NCBI RefSeq assembly: GCF_019352175.1
Contig: NZ_JACBYI010000034.1
Coordinates: forward strand, 1 to 64,000
Source of the DNA: Paenibacillus sp. S150
Lineage (GTDB): Bacteria > Bacillota > Bacilli > Paenibacillales > Paenibacillaceae
Reading direction: 5' to 3'
Length of the DNA: 64,000 bases
Of this stretch, positions 1 to 7,703 are shown one piece after another. A program made the position numbers and the translations under genes. The first letter of the stretch is position 1. Every line of letters starts with the position of its first letter. The notes under the pieces are model-generated. The model had not been told where the DNA came from and did not search any database. It saw nothing but the letters and a program-made list of their open reading frames with translations.

Positions 1-140
1 ACTGGATATGAAAGGAAATTTTCGCAGGGGGGATCCCCCCTGACCCTTGAAAACCATTCCTATCCATTGTCCCAATGGATATCCTACAACCTTTAAAGAT
101 AATTACACAAACTTCTTGACGCTACCTACTGGACCAGTCT

Positions 141-272
141 TAGTGGGAAAAAGTACAACTAATACGGCTGAAATCAGCCGTATGGGGGAATGGGCCTCTA
201 TTAAGTGTACAAAATCCCACTAAAGCCCGTTCACGCCAGAATTTCAGCCCATTAGTGTTACTTTTTACACTT
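141..272. repeat. Box-repeat cluster, inverted copy of 12939-13071
   Basis: Three copies of a roughly 21-bp box lie at 141-163, 201-223 and 252-272. The core reads TTAGTTGTACTTTTTCCCAC on one strand, and the copies are in mixed orientation. The whole block, with its spacers, matches the reverse complement of about 12926-13075 nearly base for base, differing mainly in one spacer. This is read directly from the sequence. The function is unknown. Confidence 0.8.
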
Positions 273-401
273 CGCATCCGTTCCCTATGTCAGGTTCTCC
301 GGTTCAACTCCTATAGTTGTATAATTAAATATTCTGCAAATTCGCTCATGAAAACAGCACGCAATTTTAACCTGAATAATGAGGAGATAATCATCACACT
401 C

Positions 402-451
402 AAAAAGAAAGAGGACAGTGCACTCTTAGAGTACATCTTGTCCTCTTTTTG
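402..451 (-). terminator. Rho-independent terminator of the decayed SDR gene
   Basis: A long stem (AAAGAGGACA pairing with TGTCCTCTTT, plus inner GTGCACTC/GAGTACAT pairing) is flanked by T-rich tracts on both strands. On the minus strand it follows the stop codon of the dehydrogenase remnant at 489-593, so it is probably that gene's original terminator. It could act in both directions. Confidence 0.65.
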
Positions 452-488
452 CATATGCAGTTAAGCCGGTACCCGTCCGCATGGCAGG

Positions 489-593
489 CTAATGCATCAC
501 CTGACCTCCGGTTACATTGATAGCCTGGCCTGTCATATAAGATGCTTTATCGGAAGCATAGAATATAACCGCAGCAGATCTTCCCTTTATAGA
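489..593 (-). pseudogene. 3' remnant of a short-chain dehydrogenase/reductase gene
   Basis: Reading leftward, about 30 codons before a TAG stop encode a typical classical SDR carboxy terminus: a stretch ending FYASDKASYMTG, then QAINVTGGQVMH. This is the segment that in intact SDRs of the sorbitol-6-phosphate or 3-ketoacyl/gluconate dehydrogenase type closes the Rossmann fold. Upstream the homology fades at about 578, and a stop codon occurs at 594. No start, no NAD-binding glycine motif and no catalytic YxxxK are present, so about 85-90% of the gene is gone. The terminator at 402-451 remains behind it. The family call rests on the C-terminal motif only. Confidence 0.75.
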
Positions 594-691
594 CTAACAA
601 CGCAACCATCTCAGGCAGGATAGTAATTTTGTTCTATCAATCCCTTAAATCCGTTCCTGGCAGCGCCGCGGTTCCCTTGATATTCTTATCT

Positions 692-705
692 TGTAAACGA
701 TATCA
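692..705 (+). promoter_or_regulatory. Perfect CcpA cre site
   Basis: The 14-mer TGTAAACGATATCA matches the Bacillus cre consensus TGWAANCGNTNWCA at every position. It lies directly before the ribosome binding site of the permease gene at 727, where bound CcpA would block transcription. An identical 14-mer occurs at 48099-48112 before the LacI gene. Carbon catabolite repression of the 727-7528 operon is inferred. Confidence 0.75.
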
Positions 706-726
706 ATGCAAAGAGGTGAATTCCTT

Positions 727-1689
727 GTGGCGCATTTCCCGGCTCCCCTGAACCGTACCGCAACGCTGAAGAGCGCATACAGACATAATGTGTGGAAGCG
801 CATATGGAGCATGCGTGTCCTGTATCTCATGCTGCTTCCCGGTGTGGCCTACTACATCATTTACAAGTATGTACCCATGTACGGAGTGCTGATTGCCTTC
901 AAAGATTATGACATTTTGAGCGGAATTGTCCACAGCCCGTGGGCAGACCCTTGGTACAAGCATTTCCAATTCTTTTTCGAATCGCCTTATTTCAGCCAAT
1001 TGCTCACGAACACATTCCTGATCAGTCTGTACAAAACAATCTGGGGAACGATTCCCGCCATCGGCGTGGCCCTTCTCATTCACGAAGGCCGCAGCCTCTG
1101 GCTGAACCGGATCGTACAAACGCTGAGCTATATGCCCCATTTTCTGTCCTATGTCATTATCTACGGCATTGCTATCGCCTTTCTGTCCGAAACCTCCGGA
1201 CTCGTCAACCGCTGGGTGGTGGAAGCGGGCGGGAACGGCATTCCGTTTATGACCTCGACAGCTTATTTCCGCAGTGTGCTGGTGGGAACCGATGTCTGGA
1301 AGGATCTCGGCTGGGGGGCAATCATCTATCTGGCGGCCATGTCCAGCATTGATGCTACCTTATATGAAGCGGCCCGCATCGACGGCGCGGGAAGGCTGCG
1401 CCGGATCTGGCATGTGACGCTGCCCGGAATCCGCTCCGTGATCATCCTGCTGCTGGTGCTGAAGGTCGGCTCCGCACTGGATGCCGGCTTCGAGCAGATT
1501 TACATTATGTACAATATCCAGGTAATGCCGGTGGCGGATATCATTGATACCTGGGTGTTCCGGGTAGGCCTGGAGCAGCTGAATTTCAGCCTGGCGACAG
1601 CGGTCGGATTGTTCAAATCCTTCATTGGACTTGTACTTATATTCCTGTCCAATAAGCTGGCCCGGAGATGGGGGGGCAATCTGTGGTAA
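727..1689 (+). CDS. Sugar ABC transporter permease (LplB/CUT1 type)
   Basis: Integral membrane subunit of an oligosaccharide importer. The N-terminal segment RVLYLMLLPGVAYYIIYKYV followed by PMYGVLIAFKDY is characteristic of LplB-like permeases of Paenibacillus. The cytoplasmic EAA loop reads EAARIDGAG and contacts the ATPase. The GTG at 727 is preferred over the ATG at 706 because AGAGGTG at 712-718 sits 8 nt before it, and the upstream ATG falls inside the cre-site/RBS region. The stop overlaps the next permease by 22 bp, indicating coupled translation. No ATPase is encoded in the operon, so a shared MsmX/UgpC-type ATPase elsewhere is expected. The substrate cannot be told from the sequence. 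Confidence 0.9.
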   Translation: MAHFPAPLNRTATLKSAYRHNVWKRIWSMRVLYLMLLPGVAYYIIYKYVPMYGVLIAFKDYDILSGIVHSPWADPWYKHFQFFFESPYFSQLLTNTFLISLYKTIWGTIPAIGVALLIHEGRSLWLNRIVQTLSYMPHFLSYVIIYGIAIAFLSETSGLVNRWVVEAGGNGIPFMTSTAYFRSVLVGTDVWKDLGWGAIIYLAAMSSIDATLYEAARIDGAGRLRRIWHVTLPGIRSVIILLLVLKVGSALDAGFEQIYIMYNIQVMPVADIIDTWVFRVGLEQLNFSLATAVGLFKSFIGLVLIFLSNKLARRWGGNLW

Positions 1690-2543
1690 GCCGCGGAACC
1701 GAACGCTATTTCGATTATTTCATTAATATCCTGCTGGTATTGCTGGCCGTGATTTCCGTCTTTCCCTTGCTGTATGTGTTCGCCGTATCCATTACGCCAT
1801 ACAGCGAAGTGCTGCGCAACGGCGGCTTTGTGCTTATTCCCCGCCAAATTACCTTTGAGGCCTATAAGGCGCTGTTTGGAATGGATGCCATTCCCCGCGC
1901 CTTCCTCGTGACCAGCTTCGTTACGGTAATGAACACACTGATCAATCTGATCCTGACGGTGCTCATGGCCTACACCTTGAGCCGCAAGCATCTGGTCGGC
2001 CGCAGCTTCTTCATCTTCCTGATCGTGTTCACCATGATGTTCGGCGGCGGCTTGATTCCGACCTACCTGGTCGTAAAAGGAACCGGCCTGCTCAACACGG
2101 TTTGGGCGATGATTATTCCCGGGGCGATGTCTACCTGGAATGTGCTTGTGGTCAAAACGTTCTTCGAAAGCCTGCCCGAAGAACTGTTTGAATCGGGACG
2201 GATCGACGGTGCGGGCGAATTCACGGTGCTGCTGCGGCTGGCCCTGCCGCTCTCCGTCCCGGTGCTGATGACCATCGGCCTGTTCTGTGTCGTGGGCAGC
2301 TGGAATACCTTCTTCAGCGCCGTCTATTATATTACTGACCCCGACTTGAATCCGCTTCAGGTCCTCGTCCGCGGCTTGTTGTTATCCTCCGAGCAAATGG
2401 AATATAATGCGGACATTGTACTGCCGACAACGACCTTGCAGATGGCTTCGGTAGTGGCGGCCAGCTTGCCGGTTATCGTGGTCTATCCCTTCGTGCAGAA
2501 GCATCTGACCAAAGGCATGCTGATCGGCGCCGTGAAGGGTTAA
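1668..2543 (+). CDS. Sugar ABC transporter permease (YtcP/CUT1 type)
   Basis: Second permease of the importer, about 291 residues with six predicted membrane segments. The opening RYFDYFINILLVLLAVISVF and the EAA-loop sequence ESGRIDGAGEF are typical of YtcP-like MalG-family proteins. It overlaps the previous permease by 22 bp. No good independent ribosome binding site is visible, so translation is probably coupled; a GTG at 1683 is a possible alternative start. It pairs with the upstream permease and with the binding lipoprotein at 2624. Confidence 0.9.
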   Translation: MGGQSVVSRGTERYFDYFINILLVLLAVISVFPLLYVFAVSITPYSEVLRNGGFVLIPRQITFEAYKALFGMDAIPRAFLVTSFVTVMNTLINLILTVLMAYTLSRKHLVGRSFFIFLIVFTMMFGGGLIPTYLVVKGTGLLNTVWAMIIPGAMSTWNVLVVKTFFESLPEELFESGRIDGAGEFTVLLRLALPLSVPVLMTIGLFCVVGSWNTFFSAVYYITDPDLNPLQVLVRGLLLSSEQMEYNADIVLPTTTLQMASVVAASLPVIVVYPFVQKHLTKGMLIGAVKG

Positions 2544-2554
2544 CGGATTGTTCC

Positions 2555-2583
2555 CGGTGCCGCTGAAGCCATCTGCGGCGCCG
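2555..2583 (+). other. Intercistronic hairpin before the binding-protein gene
   Basis: CGGTGCCGC pairs with GCGGCGCCG across an 11-nt loop between the second permease and the lipoprotein gene, with no T-run after it. Such hairpins often protect the highly expressed binding-protein mRNA. That role is inferred. Confidence 0.5.
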
Positions 2584-2623
2584 ACTCAATACAATATTTG
2601 AAAGACGAAAGGGGAGCATCACC

Positions 2624-4168
2624 ATGAAACAAAAGAAGCGCATTCCTGCTGTACTGGCCTGTGTATTGACAGCGGGCCTCCTGCTGGCCGCCTGCGGAGG
2701 AAGCCCGCAAGCAGATCCTTCCGCTTCGGGGGGACCAGGCTCATCAACAGACGCCCCGGCTGACGCCCAGGCGGAGAAGGTAACCATCGAGGTCATGCGG
2801 GTAGGCTGGAACACAACCACCCAGATGCCCAAAGCGGAAGACGATTTCGTAAAGAAGACGATGGATGAGAAACTCAATATAAATCTGAAAATGACGCTGA
2901 CCTCTTCTGCGGATGAATTCATTCAGAAGCTGAATATCCGGGCGGCGGGCAGCGACCTGCCCGATGTTATTCTCTTCAATGGGCGTAATGAGTTCCAGGA
3001 ATATGTCAAGAAGAACATTCTGCTTGATCTGGAGCCGTATAAAGAGAAATTGAAGCCCACTGCGGATGCCATCGGAGACAATGCTTACAGCCGGGTGGAG
3101 GTTAACGGCAAGCATTATGCCATATCGCTCAATCCGAACAACAACTGGAATTTATTCTGGCTGCGCAAGGATTGGCTGGATAAGCTGCAGCTGCCGGTTC
3201 CGGAGACCCTTGATGAGCTGTTTGAAGTTGCGAAAGCGTTTACCGACCAGGACCCGGACGGGAATAACAAGAAAGACACGTTCGGCATCACAGGCAGCCT
3301 CGGCACTCTGGTCCATCTGATCAACCTGCAGCATGGCGTTGCCGACGCGCTGTATATCAAGGACGGGAAGATGGTCAACGGCATGTTCGAGCCGGAGATG
3401 AAGGAGGCGCTGGCTTATACTCAGAAGGTTCTGAATTCCGGCGTGGTCGACCCGGAAATTGCCAGCAACAAGGGCGACAACGCCAAAGACAAAGCGTTCC
3501 AGGGCAAGGCCGGCATCATCATTTCCGACTGGACGCAGATCATGAAGGACAATGAAGTGGAGAAATGGAAAGGCGCCAATCCGGACGCGGAATTCCTGAT
3601 GCTGAACAAGCTGCAGGGACCCAAAGCGAACACCCTTGCCGCCATGGATAAGTCCAGCGTCTCCGGCATCGTAGCCATTTCGCGCCAAGCCGCCCAAGAC
3701 GAAACCAAGCTTAACCGCATTTTTGACCTTATCAATTACACGGCCTACGGTGAAGGCTCCGAGCTTGTGCAGTTTGGCCAGGAGGGTATCCATTTCACCA
3801 GAGAAAACGGCAAGACGGTAATTACGGACCGGTCGGCAGAGGCGGCATTCACCTGGGTCTACCAGCTGGCCGGCCGGCCGGAATCGGAATACCTGGGGAC
3901 CAAATTTGCCAAACAGATTGACTATATTCAGGCGAGCGAACAGGTTGAAGTGCTGGATACCTATAACGGGTTTGTTGTCTTCCCGGAGAACTACAACGCA
4001 GCCGACGCCGACCGCTTCAAGAACGAGGAAATGCTCAAATTCCAATACGGTAAAAACAAGCTGGAGCAATACGACAGCTTCCTGGAGAAGCTGAACACGA
4101 CCTTCAAGTACCAGATCTTCCAGGACAGCGCGATGAAGCAGCTGCAGGAGCTGGGTTATGCGAACTAA
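2624..4168 (+). CDS. Extracellular solute-binding lipoprotein (LplA type)
   Basis: Membrane-anchored sugar receptor of the importer, 514 residues. The signal peptide ends in the lipobox LLAAC (cysteine about residue 24), followed by a Ser/Gly/Ala-rich linker and a family-1-like binding fold. A segment DQDPDGNNKKDTFG resembles the calcium-binding loop found in LplA/YtcQ-like proteins of Paenibacillus. GAAAGGGGAG lies 8 nt before the ATG. It is third in the operon, after both permeases and before the sensor kinase, which fits a kinase that responds to the transported sugar. The ligand is unknown. Confidence 0.92.
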   Translation: MKQKKRIPAVLACVLTAGLLLAACGGSPQADPSASGGPGSSTDAPADAQAEKVTIEVMRVGWNTTTQMPKAEDDFVKKTMDEKLNINLKMTLTSSADEFIQKLNIRAAGSDLPDVILFNGRNEFQEYVKKNILLDLEPYKEKLKPTADAIGDNAYSRVEVNGKHYAISLNPNNNWNLFWLRKDWLDKLQLPVPETLDELFEVAKAFTDQDPDGNNKKDTFGITGSLGTLVHLINLQHGVADALYIKDGKMVNGMFEPEMKEALAYTQKVLNSGVVDPEIASNKGDNAKDKAFQGKAGIIISDWTQIMKDNEVEKWKGANPDAEFLMLNKLQGPKANTLAAMDKSSVSGIVAISRQAAQDETKLNRIFDLINYTAYGEGSELVQFGQEGIHFTRENGKTVITDRSAEAAFTWVYQLAGRPESEYLGTKFAKQIDYIQASEQVEVLDTYNGFVVFPENYNAADADRFKNEEMLKFQYGKNKLEQYDSFLEKLNTTFKYQIFQDSAMKQLQELGYAN

Positions 4169-4248
4169 AACCGGATAATCTGAGGACGCCGGCAACTGTG
4201 ATATACTGTTGCATGAATATACGGTAATGATGTCCGGGAGGGAACACG

Positions 4249-6003
4249 ATGGCAGGCTGGAAACGCATATGGCCACAAAAGTTCAGAAACCGCTTGTTTG
4301 CCGCTGTTGTGATCTTCCTCCTGCTTCCCTTTTTCATGCTGCAAATCTATAATTACCGGATGATGGAACGGACCGTGTCCCGCGAGTTTCAGGAAAAGGC
4401 AATCGAGCAAATAAAAGTGGTTAACGCCGCCTTGAACAAGGAGATCAATAAAGCCTTCGTCTATTATGTGTATCTGGAGCGGGACCCCTATACCCGCTCC
4501 GTATTGCTCTATCCCGGACAAATAAATCCTGCAGAGAAAGCGGTATTCCTGCAAAGCACCGCCCGTCCGGCATCGCTTGAGCTGCCCGCCCAAATGACCG
4601 TCACCCTGGCTGACCGGTCCGGAACGCTGTACCGCACCGACGGGCTGGTGCAGACCGGGCAGCATTATGCCGATTTTGTCCGGGAGAGCGGGTTTGCCGG
4701 ACTCGGCGCTGAGGGCGATTCCTTCCGCTGGGTGACCGGCAAGGATTTGTCCATGTATGCTGTATTGCTCGATAACCGGCAGCAGCCGTTCGGTTATCTG
4801 CGGATTAATTTTTATTACGACGGCTGGCTTGCCGAAGCTTCGCGGGATCTGCTGCTCCAGCAGCATTATGTATTGATGGACCGGGGAGGCCAATTGCTCA
4901 ATTCCTCCGATTACTTCCGGGCGGTGGACCGCACGGCCATCCGGGAAATGATCCGCGTTCCGGTAGGGGAGGAACCCCTGCAGCGGGTTGATTATGAGAG
5001 CTCGTCGATTCTGACCATCAGCCCGCTCTACAATCTGGATTGGTATCTGGCCGCTTCCATGCCGCTGAATACGTATCTCGGGAATATGAAGGAACTGCGG
5101 GAGCAGAATTTAAATTTCTCTCTGATGCTGTCCGGCGGCTTCCTCCTGCTTACCTTCCTCATCGCCGGCGCCATGTCCCGGCCCATCGGGCTGCTCCGGC
5201 GCAAGATGGCGCAATCTGCACAGGGGGAACTGAGTACAAGGGTGGAAGAATCCTTTTTTCATGGAGAGATGAGGGATCTGGCCGCCACGTTCAATACGAT
5301 GATGAAGGATATCGGCGGATTGCTGCAGAAGCTGAAGCAGGAGGAACGGCAGAAGGAAGCGCTGCATTATCAGATGCTGACCGCCCAGATGAATCCGCAT
5401 TTCCTGCTGAACACGCTGAACACGATCAAATGGATTGCATATGAAAAGCAAGAGCATGATATCGCAGAAATTTCGATTTCTTTGGGCAAATTGCTGGAAA
5501 CAAGCCTTTACTCCGATGTTGAGCTGATTCCCTTGCAGAATGAGCTGGATCTGCTGCAGGCGTATGTATATATCCAGAATATCCGCTATGAGGGCAAGGT
5601 AAGGGTCACTCTGGATGTGGAGGAAGGGCTGGCCTATGCCCTTGTTCCGAAGCTGGCGCTGCAGCCGCTGATGGAGAACGCCTTCAAACACGGTTTCTCC
5701 ACGCTGCAGGAGGATGCCCGGGTCTCTGTCCGGGCAAGGAAAGAGGGCCGCACGCTGATTCTGGAGCTGGAGGACAACGGCGTCGGCCTCGCCCGCGCCG
5801 GGGAACAACCGGAGCTCCGCGCGCGCAAGGGCATCGGAATCGCCAACATCCGCCAGCGCCTGCAGCTGCTGTTCCGGGAAGATGCCAGTCTCGTTCTTCT
5901 GGAGGGGGAGCAGGGCACAATGGCGCGCATCACAATCCCGTTATTGATTGCAAATCCTTTCCAATCCGGAGGTGCAGAGCATGTGGAAAATTCTTCTGGT
6001 TGA
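4249..6003 (+). CDS. YesM-type sensor histidine kinase
   Basis: Membrane sensor kinase of 584 residues. Membrane segment 1 is at about 14-33, followed by an extracytoplasmic sensing region of about 250 residues, membrane segment 2 at about 289-308 and a HAMP linker ending near 360. The His_kinase domain has the phospho-accepting His384 in MNPHFLLNTLN. The ATPase domain carries the N-box LMENAFKHGF and DNGVGLA and GIGIANIR loops. GGGAGG lies 8 nt before the ATG. The gene end overlaps the response regulator start (5981) by 23 bp. It presumably senses the sugar handled by the 727-4168 transporter. Confidence 0.93.
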   Translation: MAGWKRIWPQKFRNRLFAAVVIFLLLPFFMLQIYNYRMMERTVSREFQEKAIEQIKVVNAALNKEINKAFVYYVYLERDPYTRSVLLYPGQINPAEKAVFLQSTARPASLELPAQMTVTLADRSGTLYRTDGLVQTGQHYADFVRESGFAGLGAEGDSFRWVTGKDLSMYAVLLDNRQQPFGYLRINFYYDGWLAEASRDLLLQQHYVLMDRGGQLLNSSDYFRAVDRTAIREMIRVPVGEEPLQRVDYESSSILTISPLYNLDWYLAASMPLNTYLGNMKELREQNLNFSLMLSGGFLLLTFLIAGAMSRPIGLLRRKMAQSAQGELSTRVEESFFHGEMRDLAATFNTMMKDIGGLLQKLKQEERQKEALHYQMLTAQMNPHFLLNTLNTIKWIAYEKQEHDIAEISISLGKLLETSLYSDVELIPLQNELDLLQAYVYIQNIRYEGKVRVTLDVEEGLAYALVPKLALQPLMENAFKHGFSTLQEDARVSVRARKEGRTLILELEDNGVGLARAGEQPELRARKGIGIANIRQRLQLLFREDASLVLLEGEQGTMARITIPLLIANPFQSGGAEHVENSSG

Positions 6004-7528
6004 AGACGAACCGTTCGTCCGGCACAAGCTGCTTAAACTGGTGGACTGGGAAGCTTACGGCTTCACTGTGGCAGGGGAGGCTTCCGACGGAGAGGAAGCT
6101 TTGGAGCTGATGCAGCGGCTAAGACCCGACCTTGTCATTGCGGATATTCTTATGCCCCGCATGGACGGTTTGGAATTGCTGCGGCAGACGCGCCGTGCCG
6201 GGCTGGACAGCCGGTTTGTCATGCTGACCTGCATGGGCGAGTTTGAATATGCCCGCAAAGCGCTGGAGCTGGGAGCCAGCGGGTACGTGCTCAAGCTGTC
6301 GCTGAGCATCCCGGAGCTGAGTGAGATGCTGCTTAAGATCGGCGAAGAATTGTCAGCCTCGCGCAGGCAGCGGCATGCGCTGCTGAGGCAGGAATTCGAC
6401 CGCTATTATCCCCTCGTCTGGGAGGCGGTGAAGGCGGGGCAAGAGGCAGCGCCGCCTGCGCCTCCGGCATCCTACCGGCGGCTGCTCATGGTCTCCTGCA
6501 TCGGGACCGGCCGGCCGCTGCTGGCAGCTGTCCTGGAGGCCTGCCCGCAAGACGCCTGGCCGGAGGAGGTGTGGACCGGTTCTTTTACGGCAGACGGCTG
6601 TACGACCTGCTTCTTCTGGTCCGACGGCAGCCTTAGGCCGCCCGGCAAGCTTGCAGCGGCTCTGCCCGTTCAGGCTGTGGCCTGCGGTCCGGTGCCGCCC
6701 GGTCTCATCCGTGCGGAGTGGAGCCGGCTCTACCGGCAGTTGAACGACTGCTGGTACGAAATCAAGGGCGGAGCTCCGGCAGACGGCAGCGGCGCAGAGC
6801 CTGCGCCTCCATCTTCCGCCGGGCCGGATGCGGCCGGAGAGCCGAAGCTTCCGCCTGTATGGGTCATGGAGAAGGAAATTGTCCTGGCCTTTGCCCAGCG
6901 GCGGAGCGCGGATATGCAGCAAACGGCCTGCGCGATGTGGGAAACGCTGCGCGCAGGCCGGACCCCCTTCTCCCTGGTGATTGAGAAGGCGGAACGCCTG
7001 ATGCGGACCTTTGCCGAAATCGGCAACCAGCCTCCGTCCGGGCCTGCTCAGCGTTTGCGCGAAGCGGCCACCCACCGGGAGCTGCTGGCTTGTTTTTTGG
7101 CGGCGGCGGACGAAATGCAGATGCACATGGCCGCAGCGGAGGGGATAACAACCAACCATCCCGAAATCAACCGCGTGCTGGAATACATCCACAGCCGTTA
7201 TGCCGAGAACATCACACTGCGGGCGGCCGCCCGTTATGTCGCAATGGAGGAGCATTATCTCAGCGGGCTTTTCCGCTTGAAGACAGGGGAAACGCTCATC
7301 AGTTACCTGCAGCATGTGCGCGTGAAGAAAGCCCGGCGCTTACTCCGCGAAACGGACTTAACCGTCAATGAAATCGGCCGCAGCGTCGGGTTTCCGAATG
7401 ACAATTATTTTATTAAAACCTTCAAGAAATGGTCCGGACAAACCCCCGGGGCTTACCGCAGGGATGAAAGGGAAGCTGGAAACAGCGTCCCCTCCTTCAG
7501 GGAGTCAAGCGAAAATCCAAAGCGTTAG
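5981..7528 (+). CDS. YesN-type response regulator, AraC family
   Basis: Partner of the preceding kinase, about 515 residues. An N-terminal receiver domain has Asp55 in VIADILMP as phosphorylation site and acidic residues VEDE at 7-10. A long linker of about 250 residues rich in Pro/Ala/Gly follows, and the C-terminal AraC DNA-binding domain has two helix-turn-helix units (YVAMEEHYLSGLFR and VGFPNDNYFIKTFK). I place the start at the ATG at 5981, 33 bp inside the longest frame, because GGAGGTG sits just before it and the receiver domain begins at MWKILLVEDE. It likely activates the upstream transporter operon. Confidence 0.92.
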   Translation: MWKILLVEDEPFVRHKLLKLVDWEAYGFTVAGEASDGEEALELMQRLRPDLVIADILMPRMDGLELLRQTRRAGLDSRFVMLTCMGEFEYARKALELGASGYVLKLSLSIPELSEMLLKIGEELSASRRQRHALLRQEFDRYYPLVWEAVKAGQEAAPPAPPASYRRLLMVSCIGTGRPLLAAVLEACPQDAWPEEVWTGSFTADGCTTCFFWSDGSLRPPGKLAAALPVQAVACGPVPPGLIRAEWSRLYRQLNDCWYEIKGGAPADGSGAEPAPPSSAGPDAAGEPKLPPVWVMEKEIVLAFAQRRSADMQQTACAMWETLRAGRTPFSLVIEKAERLMRTFAEIGNQPPSGPAQRLREAATHRELLACFLAAADEMQMHMAAAEGITTNHPEINRVLEYIHSRYAENITLRAAARYVAMEEHYLSGLFRLKTGETLISYLQHVRVKKARRLLRETDLTVNEIGRSVGFPNDNYFIKTFKKWSGQTPGAYRRDEREAGNSVPSFRESSENPKR

Positions 7529-7590
7529 CGGAGGTCAGGCAATAGTGTAAATTGCAAAAGAATTCCCCTGTTTCTGAACAGTATATCCCG

Positions 7591-7620
7591 TTCAAGGCGG
7601 CGCATAATATTTGATATAAT
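7591..7620 (+). promoter_or_regulatory. Possible sigma-A promoter for the second TCS locus
   Basis: TATAAT at 7615-7620 with a weak -35 (TTCAAG at 7591-7596) 18 nt upstream. It lies between two loci and about 65 nt before the kinase gene. The -10 is perfect and the -35 is poor. Confidence 0.45.
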
Positions 7621-7703
7621 TAATCTGTTTAAGATCACGGAGGCCCGGGTCAAAAGGCCGCAGTATCAGGGAGGAAGCCATCATAACCGGAAGCTGGAAA
7701 GGT

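Larger units (their letters stand above)
1..691. other. Non-coding region with repeat copy and gene remnant
   Basis: No intact gene is supported here. From the left it holds a G6-ATC6-type palindrome at 27-40, an 8-bp inverted repeat at 62-80, a three-box repeat block at about 141-272, a strong hairpin at 402-451 and the end of a decayed dehydrogenase gene at 489-593. The block at about 130-290 is a near-identical inverted copy of the block at about 12926-13070. The open frame at 255-464 has no ribosome binding site and runs through the repeat and the terminator, so it is not called. Confidence 0.6.

Noticed and set aside
255..464. Open frame of 69 codons near the left end
   Set aside because: It runs through a repeat and a terminator hairpin, has no ribosome binding site and resembles no known protein.
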